Below, piece after piece: positions 7,948 through 13,267 of a DNA stretch of 13,267 nucleotides; positions within the stretch are counted from its first letter, which is position 1; every line of letters starts with the position of its first letter. Made by a program: the position numbers and the translations under genes. Under the pieces are notes generated by a model. It did not search any database and was not told where the DNA came from. It was given only the letters and a program-made list of their open reading frames with translations. The DNA comes from Bacteroidota bacterium (lineage in GTDB: Bacteria > Bacteroidota > Bacteroidia > Bacteroidales > JAKIYJ01): assembly GCA_022708585.1 (NCBI GenBank), contig JAKIYJ010000015.1, positions 1-13,267 of the forward strand, given 5' to 3'.

Positions 7948-8688
7948 TTACTTTAATTGTTCACTTAGCATTCCAAATCTTCTTTCACGATTTTGATATT
8001 CTATTATGGCTTTATAAAAATCTTCTTTGCTGAACTCGGGCCAGAGTTTATCAGTAAAATACAGTTCAGTATAAGCAATTTGCCATAAGAGAAAATTACT
8101 TATTCTTTTTTCGCCACTTGTTCTGATAAGCAATTCAGGAAAAGGAATCCCTTTTGAATTAAGATTTTCAGTCAGTACATTTTCATTAATATCCTCTATA
8201 TTTAATTTGTTATCTTTTACCAATCGTGCTATTTTTTTTACTGCATCAATGATTTCCCAATGGGCACTGTAACTTAAAGCTAAAATTAAAGACATACCAT
8301 TGTTTGCTGATGTTTGAGAAATAGATTTATTTATTTCATTGCGGCAATCATCTGTAAGGTCTGACATATCTCCAATTACAAGTAAACGAATATTATTTTC
8401 AATTAGTATAGATATTTCATTTTTTATCGTATTAACCAGTAATGACATTAAAGCATTGATTTCGTCAGATGGACGTTTCCAATTTTCTTTTGAAAATGCA
8501 TAAAGAGTAAGATATTTGATTCCAAGTTCAGCTGCTGCCCGAGCAACTTCACGTACGGAATTCACTCCATATTCGTGACCATAAATACGATCCTTACCCT
8601 GTTTTTGTGCCCAGCGTCCATTACCATCCATTATTACAGCAACATGTTGAGGTAACTTATTTCTGTCAATAATATTAATATTTGTCAT
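7948..8688 (-). CDS. uppS: Undecaprenyl diphosphate synthase (cis-prenyltransferase)
   Basis: This 246-residue cytoplasmic, membrane-associated enzyme condenses eight isopentenyl diphosphates onto farnesyl diphosphate. The product is the C55 carrier for peptidoglycan and surface glycans. Motifs are in the expected order: VAVIMDGNGRWA (16-27) with the Mg-binding Asp21 and the Asn23-Gly24-Arg25 phosphate-binding turn; GHEYG with His38; YAFSKENWKRP (63-73) with Asn69, Trp70 and Arg72; ALSYSAHWEI (137-146); and ELLIRTSGEKRISNFLLWQIAYTELYF (185-211) with Arg189, Arg195 and Glu208. Family members usually have Arg where His143 stands here ('YSxRWEI' or 'YGGRxEI'); this is a small deviation and not evidence of lost activity. 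The gene lies 14 bases before bamA. The 103-base gap on its 5' side holds a palindromic repeat. Confidence 0.97.
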   Translation of the reverse strand: MTNINIIDRNKLPQHVAVIMDGNGRWAQKQGKDRIYGHEYGVNSVREVARAAAELGIKYLTLYAFSKENWKRPSDEINALMSLLVNTIKNEISILIENNIRLLVIGDMSDLTDDCRNEINKSISQTSANNGMSLILALSYSAHWEIIDAVKKIARLVKDNKLNIEDINENVLTENLNSKGIPFPELLIRTSGEKRISNFLLWQIAYTELYFTDKLWPEFSKEDFYKAIIEYQNRERRFGMLSEQLK

Positions 8689-8723
8689 TTATAAATAAAT
8701 TGTTTAACATAAATAATATGAAA

Positions 8724-8787
8724 GAGTCTACTCCGAAAAGTCTATAAATTAAATTTCAATATAAAAATGATTTTTCGGAGTATATTC
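8724..8787. repeat. Palindromic intergenic repeat, copy 3 (short, internally deleted form)
   Basis: This is a 64-base imperfect palindrome. TACTCCGAAAA at 8729-8739 pairs perfectly with TTTTCGGAGTA at 8772-8782, and the outer bases GA-T...A-TC extend the match. The right 33 bases (8755-8787) match 10903-10935 at 27 positions, and the left end matches 10798 onward, so it looks like the 138-base copy lacking its centre. It starts 4 bases after the stop of the first PorG-like gene and ends 35 bases before uppS. It could therefore act as a transcript hairpin between the two, perhaps a terminator, attenuator or RNA-stabilising stem. Confidence 0.8.
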
Positions 8788-8791
8788 AAGA

Positions 8792-9649
8792 TTAATATTT
8801 ATATTCACGATATATTGGTGTCTTATTTTTATATGCATCACAATGTTTCCATCCTGGTTTTTTAAGTGAATAAGTTATAAAGACGCCGAAAAAAGAATAC
8901 CAGTCATCATTTTTTGAATTTCCTCTTTGTAAACCTTCATGAGAAGTTTCTCCATTATTATTTATGCTTCTATCTGCAAGTATAGCAGCAAGAGGAGTAT
9001 TTTCAGCAGAAAGTTTAATTGGGTCAACATAAGTAGTACTAACATCATCAAGGTAATCGGTAAAAGTTTTTCGCATACTCCATTCAGCACCAATGCAAAA
9101 ACTATTACTAAGGCTATATTTTAATCCTAAACCAAAAGGTATGGCGATATCAGTTAAGGAATATTTATTTCTATCAGGCATAAAAGAAGTACCCTGTCCT
9201 TCTGTACCAAGTGGTTGCAAATCATAATATTTACCATCGTATTTAGCTTGTGGATTAAAATGGAAAATTGCTATACCGGCAAACATATAAGGAGAAAAGT
9301 TCATTTTAGTATTTTCTCCTGTAACATAGGGAAAGAAATTAAGTTCAATTTGAGCAGATAAATCAGTAACAGGTGAACGAAAGTTAAGATTTCTTATTTC
9401 ATTATGTTTAATCACAGCATCATCGGATGTTATAGTACCATAAAATCCATTTATTTTAAAAGCCCATCGTGGATTAATATTGTATCGATAAATAATTCCG
9501 CCAGCAGGTTTAGACATGGCGAATGGGATATTGGGATTTATATCACCCATATAAAAAGAACAGCCCAAAAGCAATCCAGCTTCTGACCGTTGTGCATTTG
9601 AAGTAAAAGTAATAATAAAGGCAAACAGCAGCAAAAGAGTTTGCTTCAT
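8792..9649 (-). CDS. porG: PorG/DUF6089-type outer-membrane beta-barrel protein (copy adjacent to uppS)
   Basis: This 285-residue protein has a signal peptide MKQTLLLLFAFIITFTSNAQ (1-20). The mature N-terminus is typical of DUF6089: EAGLLLGCSFYMGDINPN at 23-40, then PAGGIIYRYNINPRWAFK. Alternating beta strands with glycine and aromatic residues follow, with conserved blocks AKYDGKYYDLQPLGTEGQG (135-153), PFGLGLKYSL (171-180) and RKTFTDYLDDVSTTYVDP (193-210), and a late LQRG. The family forms small outer-membrane barrels. P. gingivalis PorG, which sits beside uppS, bamA and ompH in the same order, is linked to the PorK/PorN ring of the type IX secretion system. The role here is inferred from family and gene order. 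The gene starts 14 bases after its tandem paralogue on the same strand, so the two are probably co-transcribed. Confidence 0.85.
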   Translation of the reverse strand: MKQTLLLLFAFIITFTSNAQRSEAGLLLGCSFYMGDINPNIPFAMSKPAGGIIYRYNINPRWAFKINGFYGTITSDDAVIKHNEIRNLNFRSPVTDLSAQIELNFFPYVTGENTKMNFSPYMFAGIAIFHFNPQAKYDGKYYDLQPLGTEGQGTSFMPDRNKYSLTDIAIPFGLGLKYSLSNSFCIGAEWSMRKTFTDYLDDVSTTYVDPIKLSAENTPLAAILADRSINNNGETSHEGLQRGNSKNDDWYSFFGVFITYSLKKPGWKHCDAYKNKTPIYREYKY

Positions 9650-9663
9650 AACATTATTTTTTA

Positions 9664-10590
9664 TTATTGAAGTTTTGGTACAACAGATGAGGGAGTTGGC
9701 AGTTTATACGAAATAGTAAATAATCCAAAAAGGTATGCATCTTTATCAAGAGGATCTCCTCTTTGTTGACCTGGTGCAGTTTGACCTTCGTAAATAGAAG
9801 TGTTACTGGGGTCAGCAAAATGTTTTGCCAGTTCTTCCACCACTTCTCCTTTTGCTTTAAAAATTTGGGGGTCAACGTAAGTAGTACTAACATCATCAAT
9901 ATAATCTGTAAAAGTTTTTCTGTAACCATATTCGAAACCAACGGTCCATTTTTCATTAATAGCATATTTGAAACCTATACCAAAAGGAATACATAACTGA
10001 ACAAGATTATATTCCTTTCGAGTAGGTATCAGACCTTCTCCTTCGGTAGAAAGTGGTTTAAGCTGATACCATTTACCATCATATTTAGCTTTTGGATTAA
10101 AATAAAAACCTCCTATACCTGCAAAAAGATAAGAAGAAATATGAATGCCTTTTAATCCCTTCACGCCTTCCAAATTATAACGATGTCCCTCCTTTTGAAA
10201 CTCTGTAAAATAAAATTCTCCTTGTGCAGACCATTCCAATATATAAGATCTAAAATGCAAATTACGATTATGCCTGGCTGCCTCCTCTGTATACTTATCA
10301 TGACCACCTATCCAACCATAGCTTAAATTTGCCCTGGCACCAAAGTTCCTATTAAACATAATACCATAACTTCCATGAAAGCCAGGTCTTATGCTTGGGA
10401 AATCAAAATCTCTTAAACCATTTGTTCCTACCCTGTTGGCTCCACCTAATTCTCCTAAAAAATTTGTAGCAGTTAGCCCAAAAGTAACATATTGATATTT
10501 ATTTCTAAAGAAGCCATTTTGAGCATATACACTATCAAAACAAAAAATTGTTATAATTGCTATTGTTATAACTGTTATAGTTTTTTTCAT
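9664..10590 (-). CDS. Second PorG/DUF6089-like outer-membrane barrel protein (tandem paralogue)
   Basis: This 308-residue protein has a signal peptide ending VYAQ (about 1-24). It is a diverged paralogue of its neighbour: AKYDGKWYQLKPLSTEGEG (168-186) and RKTFTDYIDDVSTTYVDP (224-241) are nearly identical to blocks in the adjacent protein, and PFGIGFKYA also matches. The N-terminal third differs. Instead of the 'YMGDINPN' strand it has TNFLGELGGANRVGTNGLRD (42-61), then an arginine- and aromatic-rich strand pattern with RNLHFRS (109-115). Its C-terminal tail is long and proline-rich and ends VPKLQ. It is predicted to be an outer-membrane barrel. It is the first gene of the - strand block, with two promoter-like TAnnTTTG boxes upstream. 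Whether it is a second PorG, a partner subunit or an unrelated barrel cannot be told from sequence alone. Confidence 0.82.
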   Translation of the reverse strand: MKKTITVITIAIITIFCFDSVYAQNGFFRNKYQYVTFGLTATNFLGELGGANRVGTNGLRDFDFPSIRPGFHGSYGIMFNRNFGARANLSYGWIGGHDKYTEEAARHNRNLHFRSYILEWSAQGEFYFTEFQKEGHRYNLEGVKGLKGIHISSYLFAGIGGFYFNPKAKYDGKWYQLKPLSTEGEGLIPTRKEYNLVQLCIPFGIGFKYAINEKWTVGFEYGYRKTFTDYIDDVSTTYVDPQIFKAKGEVVEELAKHFADPSNTSIYEGQTAPGQQRGDPLDKDAYLFGLFTISYKLPTPSSVVPKLQ

Positions 10591-10641
10591 AATATATTTA
10601 TTTTATAAATTAATTTTATTTAATAACAATTTTATTTTTTT

Positions 10642-10672
10642 CAAAAATAATAACAAATATTAAACAAAATTA
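10642..10672 (-). promoter_or_regulatory. Candidate promoter boxes for the porG-like/uppS/bamA block
   Basis: On the - strand, TAATTTTG (10672-10665) and TATTTTTG (10649-10642) both match the Bacteroidota -7 consensus TAnnTTTG. They lie 74 and 51 bases before the first start codon of the block. TTG-containing runs occur upstream of each, but at about 15 bases, shorter than the usual spacing to a -33 box. Chance matches are likely in such AT-rich sequence. Confidence 0.3.
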
Positions 10673-10797
10673 CATTTTTTATAATGACAAAAATAATAAT
10701 TATGTATATATTTTATAATATTATATTAATCTGTAAATATACATATTATTTTAATACTGTAAATCAGCAAAAAAATATTTTTTTAATATAAATTAAT

Positions 10798-10935
10798 GAA
10801 TTTACTCCAAAAAAATTATAAATTTTATTATAATTAAATTTATCTACATTTTTAATTAATTTATATATGAAATTGGTTAATTTATTTTATCAAAAAAAAT
10901 AATTCAAAATAAAAATGAGTTTTCAGAGTGGACTC
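10798..10935 (+). repeat. MITE-like palindromic repeat, copy 4 (longest form)
   Basis: This 138-base AT-rich element has imperfect terminal inverted repeats. The left end reads GAATTTACTCCAAAAAAA, and the right end read on the other strand is GAGTCCACTCTGAAAACTC. The inner part is shared, in opposite orientation, with 1136-1221 and partly with 4731-4820; both ends are shared with 8724-8787. No reading frame is present and no clear target-site duplication could be seen. The size, terminal inverted repeats, internally deleted sibling and intergenic placement fit a non-autonomous miniature element, though no cognate transposase is in the window. Confidence 0.75.
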
Positions 10936-10981
10936 AAAATTAAAATATTAAATTATTTAATAATCAATATATATTTTTATC

Positions 10982-10989
10982 TATTTTTG
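10982..10989 (+). promoter_or_regulatory. Candidate -7 promoter box for sppA
   Basis: TATTTTTG matches the Bacteroidota TAnnTTTG -7 consensus and lies 83 bases before the sppA start codon. No TTG at the expected -33 position was found, so support is weak. Confidence 0.22.
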
Positions 10990-11072
10990 TTTTGGCAAAA
11001 TTTTAAAACAAACAAAGATATAAATCATTTTGAATCATAAATTCATTTTTCAATTAATAAATAAAAAAAAAT

Positions 11073-12857
11073 ATGAAAGATTTCTTTAAAACTCTATTAG
11101 CCTCAATGTGTGGTTTTCTTATTGGCTTTTTAATTATTTTAGTTATTGTTTTTGTAATAGGTATGGGAATAATCGCTTCATCTGTTACTTTATCAAAAAC
11201 CAAAATAAGTGCTATTCCTGAAAAAGCCGTTTTATTACTTAAATTTGACAAGCCTGTGTATGATAGGACTCCCAATAATCCTTTGGCATTTTTTGATTTT
11301 ACCAATTTATCTGGTTTGAATGCTCCTGGGCTTGATAAAATTTATGCCAGTTTGAATAAAGCTAAAACTGATAACCGTATTAAAGGAATTTATCTTGAAC
11401 TTTCTTCTATACCTTCCGACATTGCTACTATTGAAGAAATCAGGAATGCTCTTATTGATTTTAAAACATCTGGTAAATTTATTATTGCATACAGTGAGGC
11501 TTTTACTCAAAAATCATTTTATCTTGCAAGTATAGCTGACAGCATTTATCTTAATCCTCAAGGGGATTTTGATTTTAAAGGGCTATCGGGACAGGTTGTA
11601 TTTTTTAAAAAGGCACTTGATAAACTTGGTATTAATATGCAAGTTGCAAGGCATGGCAAATATAAAAGTGCTGTTGAACCTTTTACTTCAGATAAAATGA
11701 GTGATGCCAACAGAGAGCAAACATTAACTTATGTATCAGGAATATGGCAACATCTATTATCAGGTATCAATCATGAAAGAAAAATTCCTAATTCGGTTCT
11801 CAAAAATATTGCCGATAGTTTGCTTGCTCAAAGTGCTTCTGATGCAGTAAAATATCAACTTGTTGATAAATTACTTTATAAGGACGAAATATTGACTTTA
11901 ATAAGAAAAAAAATCGGCATTAAAGAAAATTCCAAAATTAATTTTATAAGTCTTGAAAGATATGCAGGTGATTTAAAATCTTCTGATTTATCAAGTAAGA
12001 GCAAGAATAAAATTGCTGTTATATATGCTTATGGCGATATAGAAAGTGGCGAAGGCAACGATAATACGATTGGTTCTGAAAGAATGGCAAGAGCTATTAG
12101 AAAAGCACGTACTGATTCTTCTGTAAAAGCAGTGGTTGTTAGAGTTAATTCTCCTGGTGGCAGTGCTTTAGCTTCCGAAGTTATATGGCGTGAAATGGAT
12201 CTTACAAAAAAAATTAAACCTCTTGTTGTTTCTATGGGCAATTACGCAGCTTCTGGCGGATATTATATTTCCTGCCCTGCTCATAAAATTTATGCTCAAC
12301 CTAATACCTTAACCGGTTCTATTGGAGTTTTTGGTCTAATCCCTGATATGAAGAACTTTTTCTCAGATAAAATAGGTATAACTTTCGATAAAGTTAATAC
12401 AAATAAACATTCAGATTATATTTCTACTGTTAGACCTATGGATCCTTATGAAACAATGATACTTCAAAATTCGATTGAAAGAATTTATAATACATTTGTT
12501 ACTCATGTTGCAGAAGCAAGAAATATATCATCAGCTCATGTTGATTCCATAGGACAGGGTCGTGTATGGAGTGGAATTGACGCTAAAAGAATTGGACTGG
12601 TTGATGAATTGGGTGGATTACAAGATGCTATTAATGAAGCACAAAAACTTGCAGGATTAAAAGAATATGCTATTTTGCCTCTACCTGAACAAAAAGACCC
12701 TGTTACACAAATTGTTAAACAATTATCTGGTGATATACCTGAATATCTTTTAGAAAAAAAATTAGGTGAATCTTATACCTTATATAATTATTATAATGAA
12801 ATTAAAAAAATGGAAGGAGTGCAGGCAAGATTGCCTTTTATAATTAATATATATTAA
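11073..12857 (+). CDS. sppA: Signal peptide peptidase SppA, long (67K) type
   Basis: This 594-residue membrane-anchored serine protease has one N-terminal transmembrane segment (about 11-37) and no cleavable signal. The periplasmic part has two S49 peptidase-like halves, as in E. coli SppA. The N-terminal half carries the general-base lysine in GKYKSAVEPF (Lys198). The C-terminal half carries VNSPGGSALASE (358-369) and the nucleophile Ser394 in NYAASGGYY, followed by TGSIGVFG (414-421). Ser and Lys from the two halves form the catalytic dyad in the family, which degrades remnant signal peptides in the membrane. The length matches the long two-domain class. No Shine-Dalgarno is seen before the ATG; the upstream sequence is an A-rich run, usual for the phylum. 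The gene is divergent from the porG-like/bamA block and convergent with the adenosyltransferase gene, 19 bases away. Confidence 0.97.
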   Translation: MKDFFKTLLASMCGFLIGFLIILVIVFVIGMGIIASSVTLSKTKISAIPEKAVLLLKFDKPVYDRTPNNPLAFFDFTNLSGLNAPGLDKIYASLNKAKTDNRIKGIYLELSSIPSDIATIEEIRNALIDFKTSGKFIIAYSEAFTQKSFYLASIADSIYLNPQGDFDFKGLSGQVVFFKKALDKLGINMQVARHGKYKSAVEPFTSDKMSDANREQTLTYVSGIWQHLLSGINHERKIPNSVLKNIADSLLAQSASDAVKYQLVDKLLYKDEILTLIRKKIGIKENSKINFISLERYAGDLKSSDLSSKSKNKIAVIYAYGDIESGEGNDNTIGSERMARAIRKARTDSSVKAVVVRVNSPGGSALASEVIWREMDLTKKIKPLVVSMGNYAASGGYYISCPAHKIYAQPNTLTGSIGVFGLIPDMKNFFSDKIGITFDKVNTNKHSDYISTVRPMDPYETMILQNSIERIYNTFVTHVAEARNISSAHVDSIGQGRVWSGIDAKRIGLVDELGGLQDAINEAQKLAGLKEYAILPLPEQKDPVTQIVKQLSGDIPEYLLEKKLGESYTLYNYYNEIKKMEGVQARLPFIINIY

Positions 12858-12860
12858 TTT

Positions 12861-12879
12861 TAATTAAGATACTTAATTA
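12861..12879. terminator. Possible bidirectional terminator between convergent genes
   Basis: TAATTAAG (12861-12868) and CTTAATTA (12872-12879) form a perfect 8-bp stem around ATA. It is centred between the sppA stop and the adenosyltransferase stop, and it overlaps the latter. The stem is nearly all A/T and no strong U-tract follows, so termination strength is doubtful. Confidence 0.3.
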
Positions 12880-13267
12880 TTCGTTTTGAGAATCCCATAA
12901 TATCTCTGATGACCCTTTTTCTTTTGCTAAAAATCTGGCTAAAACAAAAAAATAATCAGATAATCGATTTAGAAACATAATTATAATATCATCAATTTCT
13001 ACCTCTGTTGATAATTTTATTACTGCACGTTCTGCTCGCCTGCATATACTTCTAATAATATGTGAACAGGAAACAAGTACGTTACCGCCAGGTATTATAA
13101 AAGTATTAATTTCAGATAAATTAGATTGCATACGGTCAATCTCATTCTCCAAAAAATATACATCTTTCATCTCTATTGTTTTTATTTTTGCAATATCTTT
13201 TTTATCAGGCGTTGCAAGCATGCTCCCAATCACAAATAATTTTTTTTGTATCCTTATTAATGTGTAC
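12877..13267 (-). CDS. PduO-type ATP:cob(I)alamin adenosyltransferase, C-terminal part (5' end outside window)
   Basis: The reading frame stays open to the right edge (...YTLIRIQKKLFVIGSMLATP), so the GTG at 13233 is internal and only about the last 130 residues are present. The family's C-terminal helical-bundle motifs are clear: RIQKKLFVIGSMLATP, then FIIPGG, then the RSICRRAERAVIKL helix (the CRRAER signature) and LNRLSDYFFVLARFLA. The N-terminal ATP-binding motif (K-x-YT-x-x-GD-x-G) lies off the window. The enzyme transfers the 5'-deoxyadenosyl group of ATP to cob(I)alamin, making adenosylcobalamin; in Bacteroidota this commonly serves methylmalonyl-CoA mutase, although no such partner gene is visible here. 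It converges on sppA with 19 bases between the stops, so the two are separate transcripts. Confidence 0.93.
   Translation of the reverse strand, partial: YTLIRIQKKLFVIGSMLATPDKKDIAKIKTIEMKDVYFLENEIDRMQSNLSEINTFIIPGGNVLVSCSHIIRSICRRAERAVIKLSTEVEIDDIIIMFLNRLSDYFFVLARFLAKEKGSSEILWDSQNE

Larger units (their letters stand above)
10591..11072. other. 482-base divergent intergenic region
   Basis: This gap separates the - strand envelope block from sppA on the + strand. It is extremely AT-rich and has no credible reading frame. It must hold promoters for both directions; candidate TAnnTTTG boxes are at 10642-10649 and 10665-10672 (-) and 10982-10989 (+). The longest copy of the palindromic repeat (10798-10935) lies in the middle. 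Stretches 10673-10797 and 10936-10981 show nothing else recognisable. Confidence 0.8.

Noticed and set aside
9654..9965. A 103-residue - strand frame overlapping the upstream porG-like gene
   Set aside because: It is out of frame with a protein that has convincing conserved blocks, and its translation resembles no known family.

Overview
The window is a strongly AT-rich piece of a Bacteroidota chromosome, most likely from an uncultured Bacteroidales-like lineage. The evidence is the gene content and order (porG-like, uppS, bamA, ompH), the OmpA/PD40 and TPR envelope proteins, signal peptides ending in the AQ or SQ style usual for this phylum, the lack of Shine-Dalgarno sequences, and a few TAnnTTTG promoter-like motifs. 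No rRNA, tRNA, CRISPR array, integrase or transposase gene is visible.

Layout. At the left edge, on the + strand, are the 3' end of a UbiA-superfamily prenyltransferase (1-425) and, 4 bases later, a Maf nucleotide pyrophosphatase (430-1041). From 10590 down to 1383 seven genes lie head to tail on the - strand. In transcription order they are two tandem DUF6089/PorG-type outer-membrane barrel genes, uppS, bamA, one ompH/skp, a nine-TPR exported protein, and a large TPR/PD40-propeller/OmpA protein. Divergent from this block, sppA (signal peptide peptidase) runs 11073-12857 on the + strand. It is convergent with the 3' part of a PduO-type cobalamin adenosyltransferase gene that leaves the window on the right.

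How the genes fit together. The - strand block is an outer-membrane biogenesis cluster. UppS makes the C55 lipid carrier, OmpH escorts unfolded outer-membrane proteins, and BamA inserts them. The PorG-type barrels are linked to the type IX secretion system (T9SS) in Porphyromonas gingivalis, where porG also sits next to uppS, bamA and ompH. The OmpA protein has the domain order reported for the T9SS component PorE, but it lacks a clear lipobox.

The most notable unexplained signal is an AT-rich palindromic repeat family. All four intergenic gaps longer than 100 bases (1042-1382, 4555-4850, 8689-8791, 10591-11072) hold one copy, and no copy was noticed inside a gene. Copies share ends resembling GAGTCTACTCCGAAAA in inverted orientation. 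The 138-base copy at 10798-10935 and the 64-base copy at 8724-8787 look like long and internally deleted forms of one MITE-like element. The remaining gene content is ordinary for the phylum, and I do not see a convincing new enzymatic or defence system.
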